The notes below the pieces were generated by a model, which ran no database searches, had not been told where the DNA came from, and worked only from the letters and a program-made list of their open reading frames with translations. Of a DNA stretch of 5,602 nucleotides, positions 5,571 through 5,602 are shown one piece after another. The stretch covers positions 1-5,602 of the forward strand of contig JANLID010000143.1 in the NCBI GenBank assembly GCA_024654105.1, in the 5' to 3' direction. How positions within the stretch are numbered: position 1 is the stretch's first letter; each line of letters opens with the position of its first letter. The DNA is from Gallionella sp. (lineage in GTDB: Bacteria > Pseudomonadota > Gammaproteobacteria > Burkholderiales > Gallionellaceae). The translations under genes and the position numbers were made by a program.

Positions 5571-5602
5571 ATGGATATTGTGCGTCTCGCACTGCAGCAA
5601 TG
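5571..5602 (+). CDS. Possible start of a plus-strand gene at the right edge
   Basis: An ATG at 5571 opens MDIVRLALQQ and runs off the window after ten codons. There is no clear Shine-Dalgarno (only ACAG). The N-terminus resembles that of many RND efflux permeases, which commonly begin M-x-I-V-R-L-A-L-x-x-P-Y-T. Ten residues are far too few to decide, and a chance ORF is quite possible. Confidence 0.2.
   Translation, partial: MDIVRLALQQ

Larger units (their letters stand above)
5314..5602. other. Intergenic region upstream of terS
   Basis: This stretch has no convincing complete gene. Minus-strand frames here translate to low-complexity Pro/Arg/Phe-rich sequence unlike the neighbouring proteins. 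From left to right it holds the leader ORF and Shine-Dalgarno (5318-5347), the stem-loop (5355-5392), an A9T3 tract (5437-5448), two direct repeats (5466-5525) and a TCGAC-CT-GTCGA palindrome (5544-5555). A possible plus-strand start codon lies at 5571. No strong promoter directed at terS is evident. Confidence 0.6.

Noticed and set aside
5397..5600. Minus-strand 67-aa frame upstream of terS, and the extension of terS to 5490
   Set aside because: Starts are TTG and GTG without ribosome sites, and the translations look like random GC-rich sequence.
1..5602. CRISPR array, tRNA or rRNA genes, insertion sequences, integrase or attachment site
   Set aside because: I looked for regularly spaced repeats, cloverleaf and CCA-like ends, terminal inverted repeats with a transposase, and an integrase, and saw none.

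Overview
The window is part of a tailed-phage genome or prophage, carrying the head-assembly end of a late operon. The DNA is moderately GC-rich, and one gene has a twin-arginine (Tat) type N-terminus. Both suggest a Gram-negative, probably proteobacterial, host, but nothing here fixes the species.

The late operon runs on the minus strand, from right to left. It contains a small terminase subunit of the Sf6 gp1 type (about 5313-4726), the large terminase subunit (4729-3176, sharing an ATGA with the small subunit), a P22-type portal protein (2790 or 2805 to 448), and the first 138 codons of a LamG/concanavalin-like structural protein (416 to beyond the left edge). TerS binds the DNA, TerL cuts and pumps it, and the portal is the channel and docking ring for the motor. 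The portal and the LamG gene are linked by a 12-codon ORF with stop/start overlaps at both ends.

The most interesting feature is a plus-strand gene (2806-3174, 122 aa) that fills the gap between the terL stop and the portal start. It reads against the late operon, is lower in GC than the terminase genes, and encodes a Tat-like signal peptide. It has its own near-consensus sigma-70 promoter, TTGAGA-N16-TATAAT. The promoter spacing puts the transcription start at or one base before the ATG, so the mRNA should be leaderless. This is the layout of a phage 'moron', an independently transcribed cargo gene, probably making an exported protein.

Upstream of terS, 5314-5602 holds no convincing complete gene. 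It contains a strong Shine-Dalgarno with an ATG that opens a six-codon ORF out of frame with terS, an 11-bp stem-loop just before it, a pair of imperfect direct repeats, an A9T3 tract, and at the extreme right edge ten codons of a possible plus-strand gene.
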